Below, one piece after another: positions 1 to 11,675 of a stretch of 64,000 nt of DNA. Made by a program: the position numbers and the translations under genes. Each line of letters starts with the position of its first letter. The first letter of the stretch is position 1. The notes below the pieces were generated by a model. It was not told where the DNA came from. It saw only the letters and a program-made list of their open reading frames with translations, and did no database searches. Source of the stretch: Macrostomum hystrix (lineage: Eukaryota > Platyhelminthes > Macrostomidae). The stretch lies in contig CATNEN010000038.1 of the NCBI GenBank assembly GCA_950097015.1, positions 682,001 through 746,000 of the forward strand, in the 5' to 3' direction.

Positions 1-3000
1 CTCATGTCCCACTCTCTCTCCTCATGTCCCACTCTCTCTCCTCATGTCCCACTCTCTCTCCTCATGTCCCACTCTCTCTCCTCATGTCCGACTCTCTCTC
101 CTCATGTCCCACTCTCTCTCCTCATGTCCCACTCTCTCCTCATGTCCCACTCTCTCTCCTCATGTCCCACTCTCTCTCCTCATGTCCCACTCTCTCTCCT
201 CATGTCCCACTCTCTCTCCTCATGTCCCACTCTCTCCTCATGTCCCACTCTTTATCCTCATGTCCTACTCTCTCTCCTCATGTCCTACTCTCTCTCCTCA
301 TGTCCTACTCTCTCTCCTCATGTCCTACTCTCTCTCCTCATGTCCTACTCTCTCTCCTCATGTCCCACTCTCTCTCCTCATGTCCTACTCTCTCTCCTCA
401 TGTTCTACTCTCTCTCCTCATGTCCTACTCTCTCTCCTCATGTCCTACTCTCTCTCTCCTCATGTCCCACTCTCTCTCCTCATGTCCTACTCTCTCTCCT
501 CATGTCCTACTCTCTCTCCTCATGTCCCAATCTCTCTCCTCATGTCCCACTCTCTCCTCATGTCCCACTCTCTCTCCTCATGTCCCACTCTCTCTCCTCA
601 TGTCCCACTCTCTCTCCTCATGTCCCACTCTCTCTCCTCATGTCCGACTCTCTCTCCTCATGTCCCACTCTCTCTCCTCATGTCCCACTCTCTCCTCATG
701 TCCCACTCTCTCTCCTCATGTCCCACTCTCTCTCCTCATGTCCCACTCTCTCTCCTCATGTCCCACTCTCTCTCCTCATGTCCCACTCTCTCCTCATGTC
801 CCACTCTTTATCCTCATGTCCTACTCTCTCTCCTCATGTCCTACTCTCTCTCCTCATGTCCTACTCTCTCTCCTCATGTCCTACTCTCTCTCCTCATGTC
901 CGACTCTCTCTCCTCATGTCCGACTCTCTCCTCATGTCCCACTCTCTCCTCATGTCCTACTCTCTCTCCTCATGACCTACTCTCTCTCCTCATGTCCCAC
1001 TCTCTCCTCATGTCCTACTCTCTCTCCTCATGTCCCACTCTCTCTCCTCATGTCCGACTCTCTCTCTTCATGTCCGACTCTCTCCTCATGTCCCACTCTC
1101 TCCTCATGTCCTACTCTCTCTCCTCATGTCCCAATCTCTCTCCTCATGTCCCACTCTCTCCTCATGTCCCACTCTCTCTCCTCATGTCCCACTCTCTCTC
1201 CTCATGTCCCACTCTCTCTCCTCATGTCCCACTCTCTCTCCTCATGTCCGACTCTCTCTCCTCATGTCCCACTCTCTCTCCTCATGTCCCACTCTCTCCT
1301 CATGTCCCACTCTCTCTCCTCATGTCCCACTCTCTCTCCTCATGTCCCACTCTCTCTCCTCATGTCCCACTCTCTCTCCTCATGTCCCACTCTCTCCTCA
1401 TGTCCCACTCTTTATCCTCATGTCCTACTCTCTCTCCTCATGTCCTACTCTCTCTCCTCATGTCCTACTCTCTCTCCTCATGTCCTACTCTCTCTCCTCA
1501 TGTCCTACTCTCTCTCCTCATGTCCCACTCTCTCTCCTCATGTCCTACTCTCTCTCCTCATGTCCTACTCTCTCTCCTCATGTCCTACTCTCTCTCCTCA
1601 TGTTCTACTCTCTCTCCTCATGTTCTACTCTCTCTCCTCATGTCCTACTCTCTCCTCATGTCCTACCCTCTCCTCATGTCCTATTCTTCTCTCCTCTCTT
1701 CCCACTCTTCTCATTCCTCATGTCCTACTCTCTCTCCTCATGTCCTACTCTCTCTCCTTATGTCCTACTCTCTCTCCTCATGTCCTACTCTCTCTCCTCA
1801 TGTCCCACTCTCTCTCCTCATGTCCGACTCTCTCTCCTCATGTCCGACTCTCTCCTCATGTCCCACTCTCTCCTCATGTCCTACTCTCTCTCCTCATGTC
1901 CCACTCTCTCCTCATGTCCTACTCTCTCTCCTCATGTCCTACTCTCTCTCCTCATGTCCCACTCTCTCTCCTCATGTCCTACTCTCTCTCCTCATGTCCC
2001 ACTCTCTCCTCATGTCCTACTCTCTCTCCTCATGTCCTACTCTCTCTCCTCATGTTCTACTCTCTCTCCTCATGTCCTACTCTCTCTCCTCATGTCCTAC
2101 TCTCTCTCTCCTCATGTCCCACTCTCTCTCCTCATGTCCTACTCTCTCTCCTCATGTCCTACTCTCTCTCCTCATGTTCTACTCTCTCTCCTCATGTCCT
2201 ACTCTCTCCTCATGTCCTACTCTCTCCTCATGTCCTACCCTCTCCTCATGTCCTATTCTTCTCTCCTCTCTTCCCACTCTTCTCATTCCTCATGTCCTAC
2301 TCTCTCTCCTCATGTCCTACTCTCTCTCCTCATGTCCTACTCTCTCTCCTCATGTCCTACTCTCTCTCCTCATGTCCCACTCTCTCTCCTCATGTCCTAC
2401 TCTCTCTCCTCATGTCCCACTCTCTCCTCATGTCCTACTCTCTCTCCTCATGTCCTACTCTCTCTCCTCATGTTCTACTCTCTCTCCTCATGTCCTACTC
2501 TCTCTCCTCATGTCCTACTCTCTCTCTCCTCATGTCCCACTCTCTCTCCTCATGTCCTACTCTCTCTCCTCATGTCCTACTCTCTCTCCTCATGTTCTAC
2601 TCTCTCTCCTCATGTCCTACTCTCTCCTCATGTCCTACTCTCTCCTCATGTCCTACCCTCTCCTCATGTCCTATTCTTCTCTCCTCTCTTCCCACTCTTC
2701 TCATTCCTCATGTCCTACCCTCTCCTCATGTCCTATTCTTCTCTCCTCTCTTCCCACTCTTCTCATTCCTCATGTCCTACTCTCTCTCCTTATGTCCTAC
2801 TCTCTCTCCTCATGTCCTACTCTCTCTCCTCATGTCCCACTCTCTCTCCTCATGTCCTACTCTCTCTCCTCATGTCCTACTCTCTCTCCTCATGTCCTAC
2901 TCTCTCTCCTCATGTCCCACTCTCTCCTCATGTCCTACTCTCTCTCCTCATGTCCCACTCTCTCCTCATGTCCTACTCTCTCTCCTCATGTCCCACTCTC

Positions 3001-3500
3001 TCTCCTCATGTCCTATTCTTCTCTCCTCTCTTCCCACTCTCTCCTCATGTCCTACTCTCTCTCCTCATGTCCTACTCTCTCTCCTCATGTCCCACTCTCT
3101 CCTCATGTCCTACTCTCTCTCCTCATGTCCTACTCTCTCTCCTCATGTCCTACTCTCTCTCCTCATGTCCCACTCTCTCCTCATGTCCTACTCTCTCTCC
3201 TCATGTCCCACTCTCTCCTCATGTCCTACTCTCTCTCCTCATGTCCCACTCTCTCTCCTCATGTCCTATTCTTCTCTCCTCATGTCCCACTCTCTCCTCA
3301 TGTCCTACTCTCTCTCCTCATGTCCCAATCTCTCTCCTCATGTCCCACTCTCTCCTCATGTCCCACTCTCTCTCCTCATGTCCTACTCTCTCCTCATGTC
3401 CTATTCTTCTCTCCTCTCTTCCCACTCTTCTCATTCCTCATGTCCCTCTCTCTCCTCATTTTTAAACCTCTTCTTATTTTCCACCCTCTCCTAGTGTCCC
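1..3500. repeat. Pyrimidine-rich minisatellite, mixed 18/20-bp units
   Basis: Tandem array of a 20-bp unit (CTCATGTCCCACTCTCTCTC) mixed with an 18-bp form that lacks one CT. Variants have CCTAC, CCGAC or TTCTAC in place of CCCAC. A longer variant block containing CCTATTCTTCTCTCCTC recurs near 1670, 2240, 2655, 2720 and 3400, so the array has higher-order structure. It runs off the left edge and decays into unique AT-rich DNA at about 3430-3500. The strand is nearly all C/T apart from the ATG/AC positions. Long ORFs in all three plus frames are a by-product of unit length and are not genes. Confidence 0.95.
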
Positions 3501-4363
3501 ATTGCAAAATATATACCCTTTTCCGTATTTCCTAATATCTCATTCTTGCCTCCTTTCTAACTTTGCGCTTTTTAGAACATTTTTTTATGAGCTACTTTAT
3601 GAGAAGATGCATGTTTTTATTAGTTATTTAGATAAAGTTATGCGTTACAATAAATTATTAGTTTTTTTTTATGTATTATTTGTATGCGTGCGTTTGCGCA
3701 TAACTTATATTTCTCACTTTGTGGAGAAATACTTTCTGACTTTCTCACTTGACATATGTGGCCGATATGTATTGAAAAAATTATATTTAGTTGTTTTTCT
3801 TTATCACAGACAGCAGATGTTGTATTTTATTGTCCTTAATTTAAGAAAATAAAGTCGTTTATTTTATCTAGTTTTTTAAAACATCGTTTTTTACCAAAAT
3901 ACATCTTTCAAATTACTTTTAAAAAAGAATATAAAATAACAAGGTATAATTTTTTAAATCACTCTAAATCTGCTGTCTTTTCACAATCTGTATTAAACCA
4001 CAACGTTAATAAAGATCATATGATTCAATCAATGAAATAAGAACTGAAGCGATATAATATCGTAATATTAAAAAATGAAGGAATATATTACGTCTTTCTT
4101 GATATAACTGAATAAATGAAAGAATCTAATTGCGTACGTTATAAAGGATGTAGTCGACTAAAGCCGGGTGACTTTATTCATACATTTATTCTACTCAAAG
4201 TAGCTTGCCCGCTAAAATAAACAAGGCATGCAAATGTCTTACATATGCATGCTTATGTTTATGTCTTCCATAAAAATATGTCTATGCAAATTAAAGTCCA
4301 AGAATAATTGCAAAGACAAAAGCTACCAAAAGTACAACTATTTTCTTCGATAAAAATATGAAT
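3501..4363. other. AT-rich non-coding stretch
   Basis: AT-rich DNA between the minisatellite and the tRNA gene. A 116-codon ORF at 3502-3852 has low-complexity hydrophobic content and no family resemblance, and I do not regard it as a gene. No repeat array or other element is visible. Confidence 0.6.
4352..4356 (-). terminator. RNA polymerase III terminator of tRNA-Leu
   Basis: A run of five T on the minus strand begins 8 bases after the discriminator base, which suits RNA polymerase III termination. Confidence 0.7.
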
Positions 4364-4446
4364 TGCCAGAAGTGGGGTTCGAACCCACGCGGGCGCTTGC
4401 CCAGTGGATCTTAAGTCCACCGCCTTAACCTCTCGGCCATCCTGGC
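4364..4446 (-). tRNA. tRNA-Leu, anticodon TAA
   Basis: Reading the minus strand from 4446, GCCAGGA pairs with the 3' TTCTGGC to close the acceptor stem, with an A discriminator base. The anticodon arm GTGGA-CTTAAGA-TCCAC shows anticodon TAA. A long variable arm follows, as expected for a class II leucine tRNA, and the T arm has the internal promoter B box GGTTCGAACCC. The A box region TGGCCGAGAGG is also present. No intron and no encoded CCA are seen, as usual for a eukaryotic gene. The match to the tRNA-Leu fold is complete, so a pseudogene is unlikely. Confidence 0.95.
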
Positions 4447-5520
4447 TTCCTAGAAAGGTGGCAGTGTGCCTTTTTAAACATATTTGCAAAAAATCGTTAC
4501 ATTTGTATTAATTAATGCTGTATTGGCACAGCAGCCGGGAGTCCAAGAATTTTTTAATCTGCTCTTCTGTTGCCTGTTGTTCTTTTTAATTTTTGTAAGC
4601 TTTTACTTTGCGTATCAGAAATTTCAGAAATAAGTGTATTCATTTTCTCAAAATGAAAGTATTTCTTTTGGGAAGTTTTGACCTTAGCTTAACAACAAAA
4701 CAAGTATTTACCGAAGTTTCAGTGAATTTTCATTGTTTTATTTTTATGATTATTAGAAACTGTTTTGCAGCACATGTAAAAAATAAAATCGTAATAAGTT
4801 ACTCAAAACATACTCAAAGCTATTCGCTCGATTGCTCACTGGTATCAAAAGTTAGCTAGGGTCTGACTCTTTACAAAAATTATGAAACAAACAAAGTTTG
4901 AAAGTAGTATGATAAGCGCTTATCGTCGTGTTTGAGTGTAAAATGCAGAGACAAGATTGCATTGCCCTAATCTTCTACCTGGAGCCTCACACAGCAATTG
5001 TTTAATTTATATGCAGACAAAGAATTTGAGTCAATACTGTGACAGTAAGCAATAAAATAATCTTGACTCTAACTATGAGCGAGTCTGCAACGACTCAAAC
5101 ACGCCCATTATGTTAATTTCTTGCTATTTAGATTATTGCAACGCATTCAGACAACGACAAAAAAGGCTTTTATGACGAAGACAAAAGAAAATTGGAACAT
5201 CAGATACGTAGAGACTGAGAGAGAGAGAGAGTATACTGGATGGCCCTTAGACCCTGCATATATAGTTGGAGTCTATGCACACACATGTGCATTCACAATA
5301 TATATTTGTGTAAATGGTCATTATCATTATACTATCACGACAAACAATAGACCTCTCGAAACTCACAGCCGACCAAGATGTATAAATTTAAAATAAACTG
5401 CATGCTTTGGCATATATACATTCTTTCTAAAAGGGAATTTGTTTAACACTCAGCTCACCACGCCAACACAAACGAACCAATATATAGCAAACCATCTACT
5501 GCTTATTCGAAAAACCATCC
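4447..5520. other. Non-coding; probable promoter and 5' UTR of the calponin-like gene
   Basis: No convincing ORF is present. A short GA microsatellite lies at about 5214-5232. TATA-like stretches at about 5258-5266 and 5480-5486 precede the ATG at 5521; which, if either, is used cannot be told from sequence. Confidence 0.45.
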
Positions 5521-7155
5521 ATGGCTCGTGGACCCACATACGGACTTGACCTAGAGCTAGCCAGGAAGGTAAAGTAGATCCGTTCGGGACTTGACCTAGA
5601 GCTAGCCAGGAAGGTAAAGTAGATCCGTTCGGGACTTGACCTAGAGCTAGCCAGGAAGGTAAAGTAGATCCGTTCGGGACTTGACCTAGAGCTAGCCAGG
5701 AAGGTAAAGTAGATCCGTTCGGGACTTGACCTAGAGCTAGCCAGGAAGGTAAAGTAGATCCGTTCGGGACTTGACCTAGAGCTAGCCAGGAAGGTAAAGT
5801 AGATCCGTTCGGGACTTGACCTAGAGCTAGCCAGGAAGGTAAAGTAGATCCGTTCGGGACTTGACCTAGAGCTGAGCTAGCTAGGAAAGTAAAGTAGATC
5901 CCTTCGGGACTTGACCTAGAGCTAGCTAGGAAGGTAAAGTAAATCCCTTCGGGACTTACCTGCCTCTGAGTAACTGAACTCTATTCAAACTGTCACTCAC
6001 TGCTCACATCAGTAGGTGAGAGTGACTCAACCTAACCCATTTTAAATCTGAGCAGTTGAACTCCAAGTATGACACCGCAGCAGAGGCCGAGGCAGTGGCA
6101 TGGATCAACGCTGTTCTGCCGGACGCTGCTGTGCCAACCGGGCGCAAAGAACTTCAAGCGGCGCTGAAGAGCGGCGTCGTGCTGGTGAAGCTGATGAACT
6201 GCCTGCTGGCTGACTCGCCCAACCTCACTGAGGAGGCTCAGAAGATCAAGCAGCCATTAACCTACTCAACTATGAGCACACCCTTCAAGCAGATGGAAAA
6301 CATCGAGGTAAACGTCAATAAAATAGTTTATTTCAGGCCAGGACTTAAAATCGAACAATCTGGCTTTTTTAATTGCAGAAATTTTTGACCGCAGCCGCAG
6401 CTTATGGAGTGCCAAAGGCCAGCCTATTCCAAACTGTTGACCTGTTCGAGGGCCGAAACATGGGGCAGGTGGTCACCTCTCTCCTGCAGCTGGGTACTGA
6501 GGTAAGTCACACACATGAGCATGCATGTAAGCGGTTCAACTTATTTTGATACGTATAGGCAGACAACTCTAAAAAAGGATTTTGGCAATACAAAATATAA
6601 GTATCGTTTCATTTCTTAACCTACCGGCTTACAAATAATTTACTTTATAACTTTCATCGCACACAGGTTAACTACAAGTGTTAAAGTGTACTAATTTCAT
6701 ACTTCATACTTCACACTTCACACCCACAATTTCATGTGTGGGTGTACACTTCAATTTTTCGATACAAATCGGAAAATATACTTATTAGCGAGCTACTGAA
6801 CCTATTGGCAAATCGATGCAATCAATATTTTTATACATATAGGCTTATTGATAAGTTAACTTTTTTTATACATATCGGCTAATTAATGCTCTACACACTT
6901 TCGGTGCGTTTAAACGATTTAAAAAAATCAAGAAGCTCTAGCTTTCTAGCTTTTTTCCAGTGCCAAAGAAGTGGCTCCGCCGGGCCAGTCTGCGGGCCGA
7001 AGCCGGCGCAGAAGAATCAGCGCCACTTTACTGACGAGCAGCTCCGATCATCCGATGGCGTCATCGGCCTCCAAATGGGCCTGAGCCAGAAACAGTCGGC
7101 TAATCAGAGCGGCATGAGTTTCGGCGCAAAGCGGCACATTGCTGATTCACACTGA
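5521..7155 (+). CDS. Calponin/transgelin-like muscle protein (MP20 family)
   Basis: Four exons, 5521-5568, 6056-6307, 6379-6501 and 6961-7155, join in phase 0 throughout and give a 205-residue protein. It is an actin-associated cytoplasmic protein of the transgelin/MP20 type. Residues 1-16 (MARGPTYGLDLELARK) are the usual family N-terminus. Exon 2 continues with SKYD and the calponin-homology domain, including the GVVLVKLMN and FKQMENIE signatures. Exon 3 gives VPKASLFQTVDLFEGRN. Exon 4 ends with a calponin repeat (VIGLQMG and QSGMSFGAKRH). Length fits the family (about 190-200 residues). The start is the first ATG and agrees with the family N-terminus. Intron 1 is odd: it contains about nine further copies of the exon 1 end with its splice donor. 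Expression in muscle is an inference from the family. Confidence 0.93.
5541..5957 (+). repeat. 45-bp tandem copies of the exon 1 end plus splice donor
   Basis: The 45-bp unit begins near GGACTTGACCTAGAGC and contains the last nine codons of exon 1 (GLDLELARK), the donor AAG|GTAAAGT and 17 more bases. The first copy (from 5541) is the true exon end. Further copies start at 5586, 5631, 5676, 5721, 5766, 5811 and 5856; a unit with a 5-bp insertion and a degenerate one at about 5906 follow, then a partial copy at 5951. The first seven downstream copies look identical. Confidence 0.95.
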
Positions 7156-7274
7156 GCCGGCGCTTCTGTGTGAATGATTCGCGTGATTTTCACTTTTGGT
7201 GCAACTGTCCGTTCAATACGTTCAATATCGATTTCCCGGGATTTGACTCCACGGCAGAGAACGGCAACCTCATA

Positions 7275-8235
7275 TTTAAGACAGGGGAGCGATGAGACAG
7301 TGGAGAGATGAGACAGTGGAGAGATGAGACAGTGGAGAGATGAGACAGTGGAGAGATGAGACAGTGGAGATGAGACAGTGGAGAGATGAGACAGTGGAGA
7401 TGAGACAGTGGAGAGATGAGACAGTGGAGAGATGAGATAAGAAAGGGGGCAGATGAGACAGTGGAGAGATGAGACAGTGGATAGATAAGATAAGAAAGGG
7501 GGCAGATGAGACATTGGAGAGATGAGACAGGGGAGAGATGAGACAGGGGAGAGATGAGACAGGGGAGAGATGAGACAGGGGAGAGATGAGACAGTGGAGA
7601 GATGAGACAGTGGAGAGATGAGACAGTGGAGAGATGAGACAGGGGAGAGATGAGACAGGGGAGAGATGAGACAGGGGAGAGATGAGACAGTGGAGAGATG
7701 AGACAGTGGAGAGATGAGACAGTGGAGAGATGAGGCAGTGGAGAGATGAGACAGTGGAGAGATAAGATAAGAAAGAGGGCAGATGAGACAGTGGAGAGAT
7801 GAGACAGTGGAGAGATGAGATAAGAAAGGGGGCAGATGAGACAGTGGAGAGATGAGACAGTGGATAGATAAGATAAGAAAGGGGGCAGATGAGACATTGG
7901 AGAGATGAGACAGGGGAGAGATGAGACAGGGGAGAGATGAGACAGGGGAGAGATGAGACAGGGGAGAGATGAGACAGTGGAGAGATGAGACAGTGGAGAG
8001 ATGAGACAGTGGAGAGATGAGACAGGGGAGAGATGAGACAGGGGAGAGATGAGACAGGGGAGAGATGAGACAGTGGAGAGATGAGACAGTGGAGAGATGA
8101 GACAGTGGAGAGATGAGGCAGTGGAGAGATGAGACAGTGGAGAGATAAGATAAGAAAGAGGGCAGATGAGACAGGGGAGAGATGAGACAGGCGAGAGATG
8201 AGACAGGAGAGAGATGAGATAGGGGAGAGGGAGAG
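7275..8235. repeat. Minisatellite, about 15-16-bp GATGAGACAGTGGAGA unit
   Basis: Units GATGAGACAGTGGAGA and GATGAGACAGGGGAGA alternate in blocks, broken by a GATAAGATAAGAAAGGGGGC variant. One block order recurs about 383 bp apart (GCAGATGAGACATTGG at about 7503 and 7886), which shows higher-order duplication. The array starts about 120 bp after the calponin-like stop codon. Minus-strand ORFs of 136-425 codons across it are repeat artefacts. Confidence 0.95.
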
Positions 8236-9163
8236 ATGAGATATGGGAAAGTTGAGGCATAGGAGGAAAGAGTCGGTGAATAGTATGTGTTGGAAGGAGC
8301 CAGTAGCTGTATTTGGGTGACTCGAGGGTCCTATCAAACCCGTGGTCCGGAGGATGCCAAGCCTTGCACCACTGCCTACTAATATTATCTTGAAAGTAGT
8401 AATTTAAGCGTTTGTTAGGCGTTTGCTTTCGAAATTTGCGTGAAAAAAATCTAAAAAATGAGTGCACTCTATTATGATTGGAAGAATTCGATAATTAGAG
8501 TTTGAGTTCTGTATTGTTATAAAAACGTAGACGTGGAACAGTGCAACAATGCACGCGAGATCTTCTAATGCAGGTTTGCGAAATCATTTTCATGATTCAG
8601 TTATGGAATTATTGTTCTACGTACAGAGTCCCTTGTTACTTTTTACCTGTTCTAACAAAGTTTCACCTGCTCTAATTAGCGTTCAGCTGCTTATTTGAGT
8701 GCCAACCTGTTCTACAAGCGTAATTAGTGTTCTGAATAGTTTGCACGAGTTCTACTTAGAACCTGTTCGCCTGTTCTGATGAATTTGTATCGGTTCTAAA
8801 AGGTATTCACCTCATTTGTATTGAGTTTTCACCTTTCCTATTGATGACTGGGAATATCTTATTATTGAAGTCAAAGGAGATTAGGCAAAAGCACAAAGAC
8901 CTTTTTGGTCTCAACTGAAGTTGAGGTGCATTTTTTCATTTTATTTTAACCTGTGCAACTAAAGAAATCAAATCAGTAAAAAACTTGCAAATGAGGAATG
9001 ATTTGAAATCGAGGAAAAAACTAGTATGGTTCGAAATAAAAATTAGAAGAACAAAACGCGCATAAGATAGAAGAACAGAGTTCAAAGCTTAGTTATCGAT
9101 TAGTTATCGATTAGTTATCGATTATTCATTTCATTCCGAGTATTAGCTCTGTAGATCATTCCT
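8236..9163. other. Non-coding spacer
   Basis: No gene recognised. From about 8640 to 8840 loose repeats of CCTGTTCT-type words suggest an old, decayed tandem repeat. GATTAGTTATC is repeated at 9096-9122. Confidence 0.5.
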
Positions 9164-9493
9164 TCAGTGCTTGAGCACAGCCGTCAGCAGGGCCAGGGAC
9201 GCCGTGAGCAGAGCGGCGCTGACGCCGAACTGCTTCGGGGCCGAGTTGCACAGATCGGTGCTGCAGCACCAGGAGTTGCTGCTGGAGACGCACAGTAAGC
9301 TGGCGGAGCGGCTTATAATGCCGGCCACGTCAGTCTTTGTGCAGTAGGTACTAGAGAGAGTTGCCGTGCTGGACGACACAGAGTTGCAGTTGATGCAGGA
9401 GTAGCAGTTGACGGCATTCGCTGGCGCAGCCAGAAGGCAGGCGGTGGCCGTCAGGGCGATGATAAAGAGGCCGGTTTGTTTAGCGAACTGCAT
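9164..9493 (-). CDS. Ly6/uPAR-like small surface protein 1
   Basis: Single-exon ORF of 109 residues starting at the ATG at 9493-9491. Residues 1-27 form a signal peptide (hydrophobic LFIIALTATACLLAAP, then ANA). The mature part opens with CYSCINC at residues 30-36 and closes with CCSTDLCN at 76-83, the C-terminal signature of the Ly6/uPAR three-finger fold. There are eight cysteines after the signal peptide. A hydrophobic C-terminal tail (VSAALLTASLALLTAVL) suggests a GPI anchor. The ORF runs open upstream, but only this Met gives a signal peptide. It is the first of three same-strand paralogues. Ligand and role cannot be told from sequence. Secretion and anchoring are inferred. Confidence 0.8.
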   Translation of the reverse strand: MQFAKQTGLFIIALTATACLLAAPANAVNCYSCINCNSVSSSTATLSSTYCTKTDVAGIISRSASLLCVSSSNSWCCSTDLCNSAPKQFGVSAALLTASLALLTAVLKH

Positions 9494-11283
9494 CTTTGGC
9501 TTCGGCTTGAGTCGGCGATTCGCTTGGAGAATTTCAGGTCTTCGGGTCACGCTGCCTTTCAAAGCGGATGGGCGCTCTATGATATTTATAGGCCATCTAT
9601 AACTTCCCACCCCACTCCGGTAACCAACTTTAGGCCGCTCCATCCACCTATCTCCCACTCCAATCCCGGCAGTTGCAGAGTCGCCCGTGGCAACCGCTCC
9701 TGCCGTTGCTAGCCTGATGCGACCCCGTTGCGTTAAAGAAAAAATGCTTCCGCTTCTGCTGCAGATTAACAAAAGAGAAGTCTGAAACAAAGGAAAATGC
9801 TACTCAATAATGCGCATGGTTTCTACCTTGACTGAGGCTACCTGCCTGTTGGACACAAATTGCGAAGGCAGTTTTAAAGCACTTTTACCTGCAAGGCACC
9901 TGTCAACTACCTGTTAAAAGGCGCCTGTTAACAGTCACCCCAAAACCTGGCACTAAACTCCAAATTCTTTGACTCCCTACTAACCAGTGCCAGGAACAGG
10001 AGTTTACAATGCAGAGAAAAGTTACTCTATTCTGTACAGGGCCCAATTGACAACTGCATTTACAAAAGCAGCCGTCACTCCCAACCAGCCGGCTCATCTC
10101 TGCCATCCCAGTCTTCTATTCTCTCGCTCTCCAAGGAATTTTTACTACAGAAAGCGGTAGGTGAGGCGGTGGGCAGTGCGACTGTGTTCCAGGAATCGCA
10201 TGCGAAGGTGTCTATGCTGATATTGTCTATTGAAGGCGTGGAACAGCAACTTTTCACCGCGTCGTCATAGTAACAGAGTCAAAGCCAAGCCCCATCCACT
10301 CACCTTGGCCTCAGGCTTTTTTAACGACTCATTGTGCTGATCCACTGACTCAGAAGGGGGAAAGAAAAAGCGGATTTCGCACAAGTGCACTTCCTATGGC
10401 TCATTGTAATTTTCACAGCCTGTATCAAGGTACGGCCGTACACCGCCTCTTCTCACAATGAAAATTGTGCTTAGGTTTTATAGGTCATGACTCATTTCCC
10501 TCAATTAAGCAAGTTTGACCGCAATTATTCCTAAACTAATTTTTAGCATAGTTATCCAAAACCATAATTACCGATACGTTGAATGGGTTGTGTGAACTTT
10601 TCACCAAACCTCTGGACTTTTAAACATAGAATCTGAATTGGAGGCTGCATGCCCTGGTGCAGAGTGTTGCGGCTTTATTGGGCCTTCTGTCCAAGCCAAC
10701 TTCCAGACTCGTGATATCTAGTTTCTACAACTCCAATGGCTACTAAAGTACACAAAGATGCATATAAAATGTGTTACCAGTTAAGCTGTACAATCGTCCC
10801 AAGTGTAAATCGGCGAAATAATCGATAGTAGCGAGTGAGGTCAAGTGGGCACGAAAGACTGGACCCAACTGGCTTTTTAGCAACTAGGTTACCTCATGCT
10901 CCCAAAATCAGGTGGCGATCCATCCTGTGTAATCGCCTTTAAAACTTTTTTTTCTGAATGACTCTAATTCTTCTCCAAAGTCTAGCTTTGTCGCTTAGCA
11001 ACCGGCCCTGTGCTTTAATTATTCAAGGAGAGAAATTTCGCCTCAATGGATTTCCTTTACAAGAGTTTTGTTAAGCTTTGTGCCCTTGTGTGTCACTAGC
11101 TTCACAATCTTTAGAAATTCCCTGAGACCCGTTTCAGAAATTTCGTTTGCTATGCTACAGAGTCTACTGCAAATAGTATTTTTATGTTGCCCACTGCTGT
11201 TTTTCTATAACTAGTAATATAACATTTGCTTGACGCTCGTGGAGAATAAAGGTTGGTAAAATTTTGGGTGCCCTTATTAACTA
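9494..11283. other. Non-coding spacer upstream of Ly6-like gene 1
   Basis: About 1.8 kb without a recognisable gene. A 60-codon minus ORF at 10075-10257 has three cysteines but no signal peptide or known pattern. No repeat array is visible. Confidence 0.5.
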
Positions 11284-11675
11284 GTTTTCAATGGTACTTG
11301 CGTATTCACGTACTTAAGTACTCGCGTACTTGCATAGTTGAGTACTCGCTTGCTTGCATACTTTCGTACTTGCGTACTTGCGTACTTGCGTACTTGCGTA
11401 CTTGCGTACTTGCGTACTTGCGTACTTGCGTACTTGCGTACTTGCGTACTTGCGTACTTGCGTACTTGCGTACTTGCGTACTTGCGTACTTGCGTACTTG
11501 CGTACTTGCGTACTTGCGTATTTTCGTACTTGCGAACTTGCGTACTTGCGTATTTTCGTACTTGCGAACTTGCGTACTTGCGAACTTGCGTACTTTCGTA
11601 CTTTCGTACTTGCTTACTTTCGTACTTGCATACTTGCATACTTGCGAACTTGCGTATTTGCGCACTTGCGTTACG
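11284..11675. repeat. 8-bp microsatellite/minisatellite TACTTGCG
   Basis: More than 40 near-perfect copies of CGTACTTG. Variants TTTCGTAC, GAACTTGC and CATACTTG accumulate towards both ends. ORFs on both strands (LRTCVLAY-type and RKYASTQV-type repeats) are artefacts of the unit. Confidence 0.95.

Noticed and set aside
4..3535. Very long plus-strand ORFs (up to 1163 codons) over the first minisatellite
   Set aside because: All three frames are open because of the repeat unit. The sequence is a repeat of SLSSCPT and SPHVPLSLLM words without any unique part.
5541..5957. CRISPR-like array of 45-bp repeats
   Set aside because: Units are contiguous with no spacers, and they are copies of the adjoining exon end in an animal gene.
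7104..8467. Minus-strand ORFs of 136-425 codons (LSTVSSLHCLIS repeats)
   Set aside because: Translations of the GATGAGACAGTGGAGA minisatellite. Overlapping frames are equally open.
10075..10257. 60-codon minus ORF with three cysteines as a fourth Ly6-like gene
   Set aside because: No signal peptide, no CC-x-x-D-x-CN ending and no hydrophobic tail.
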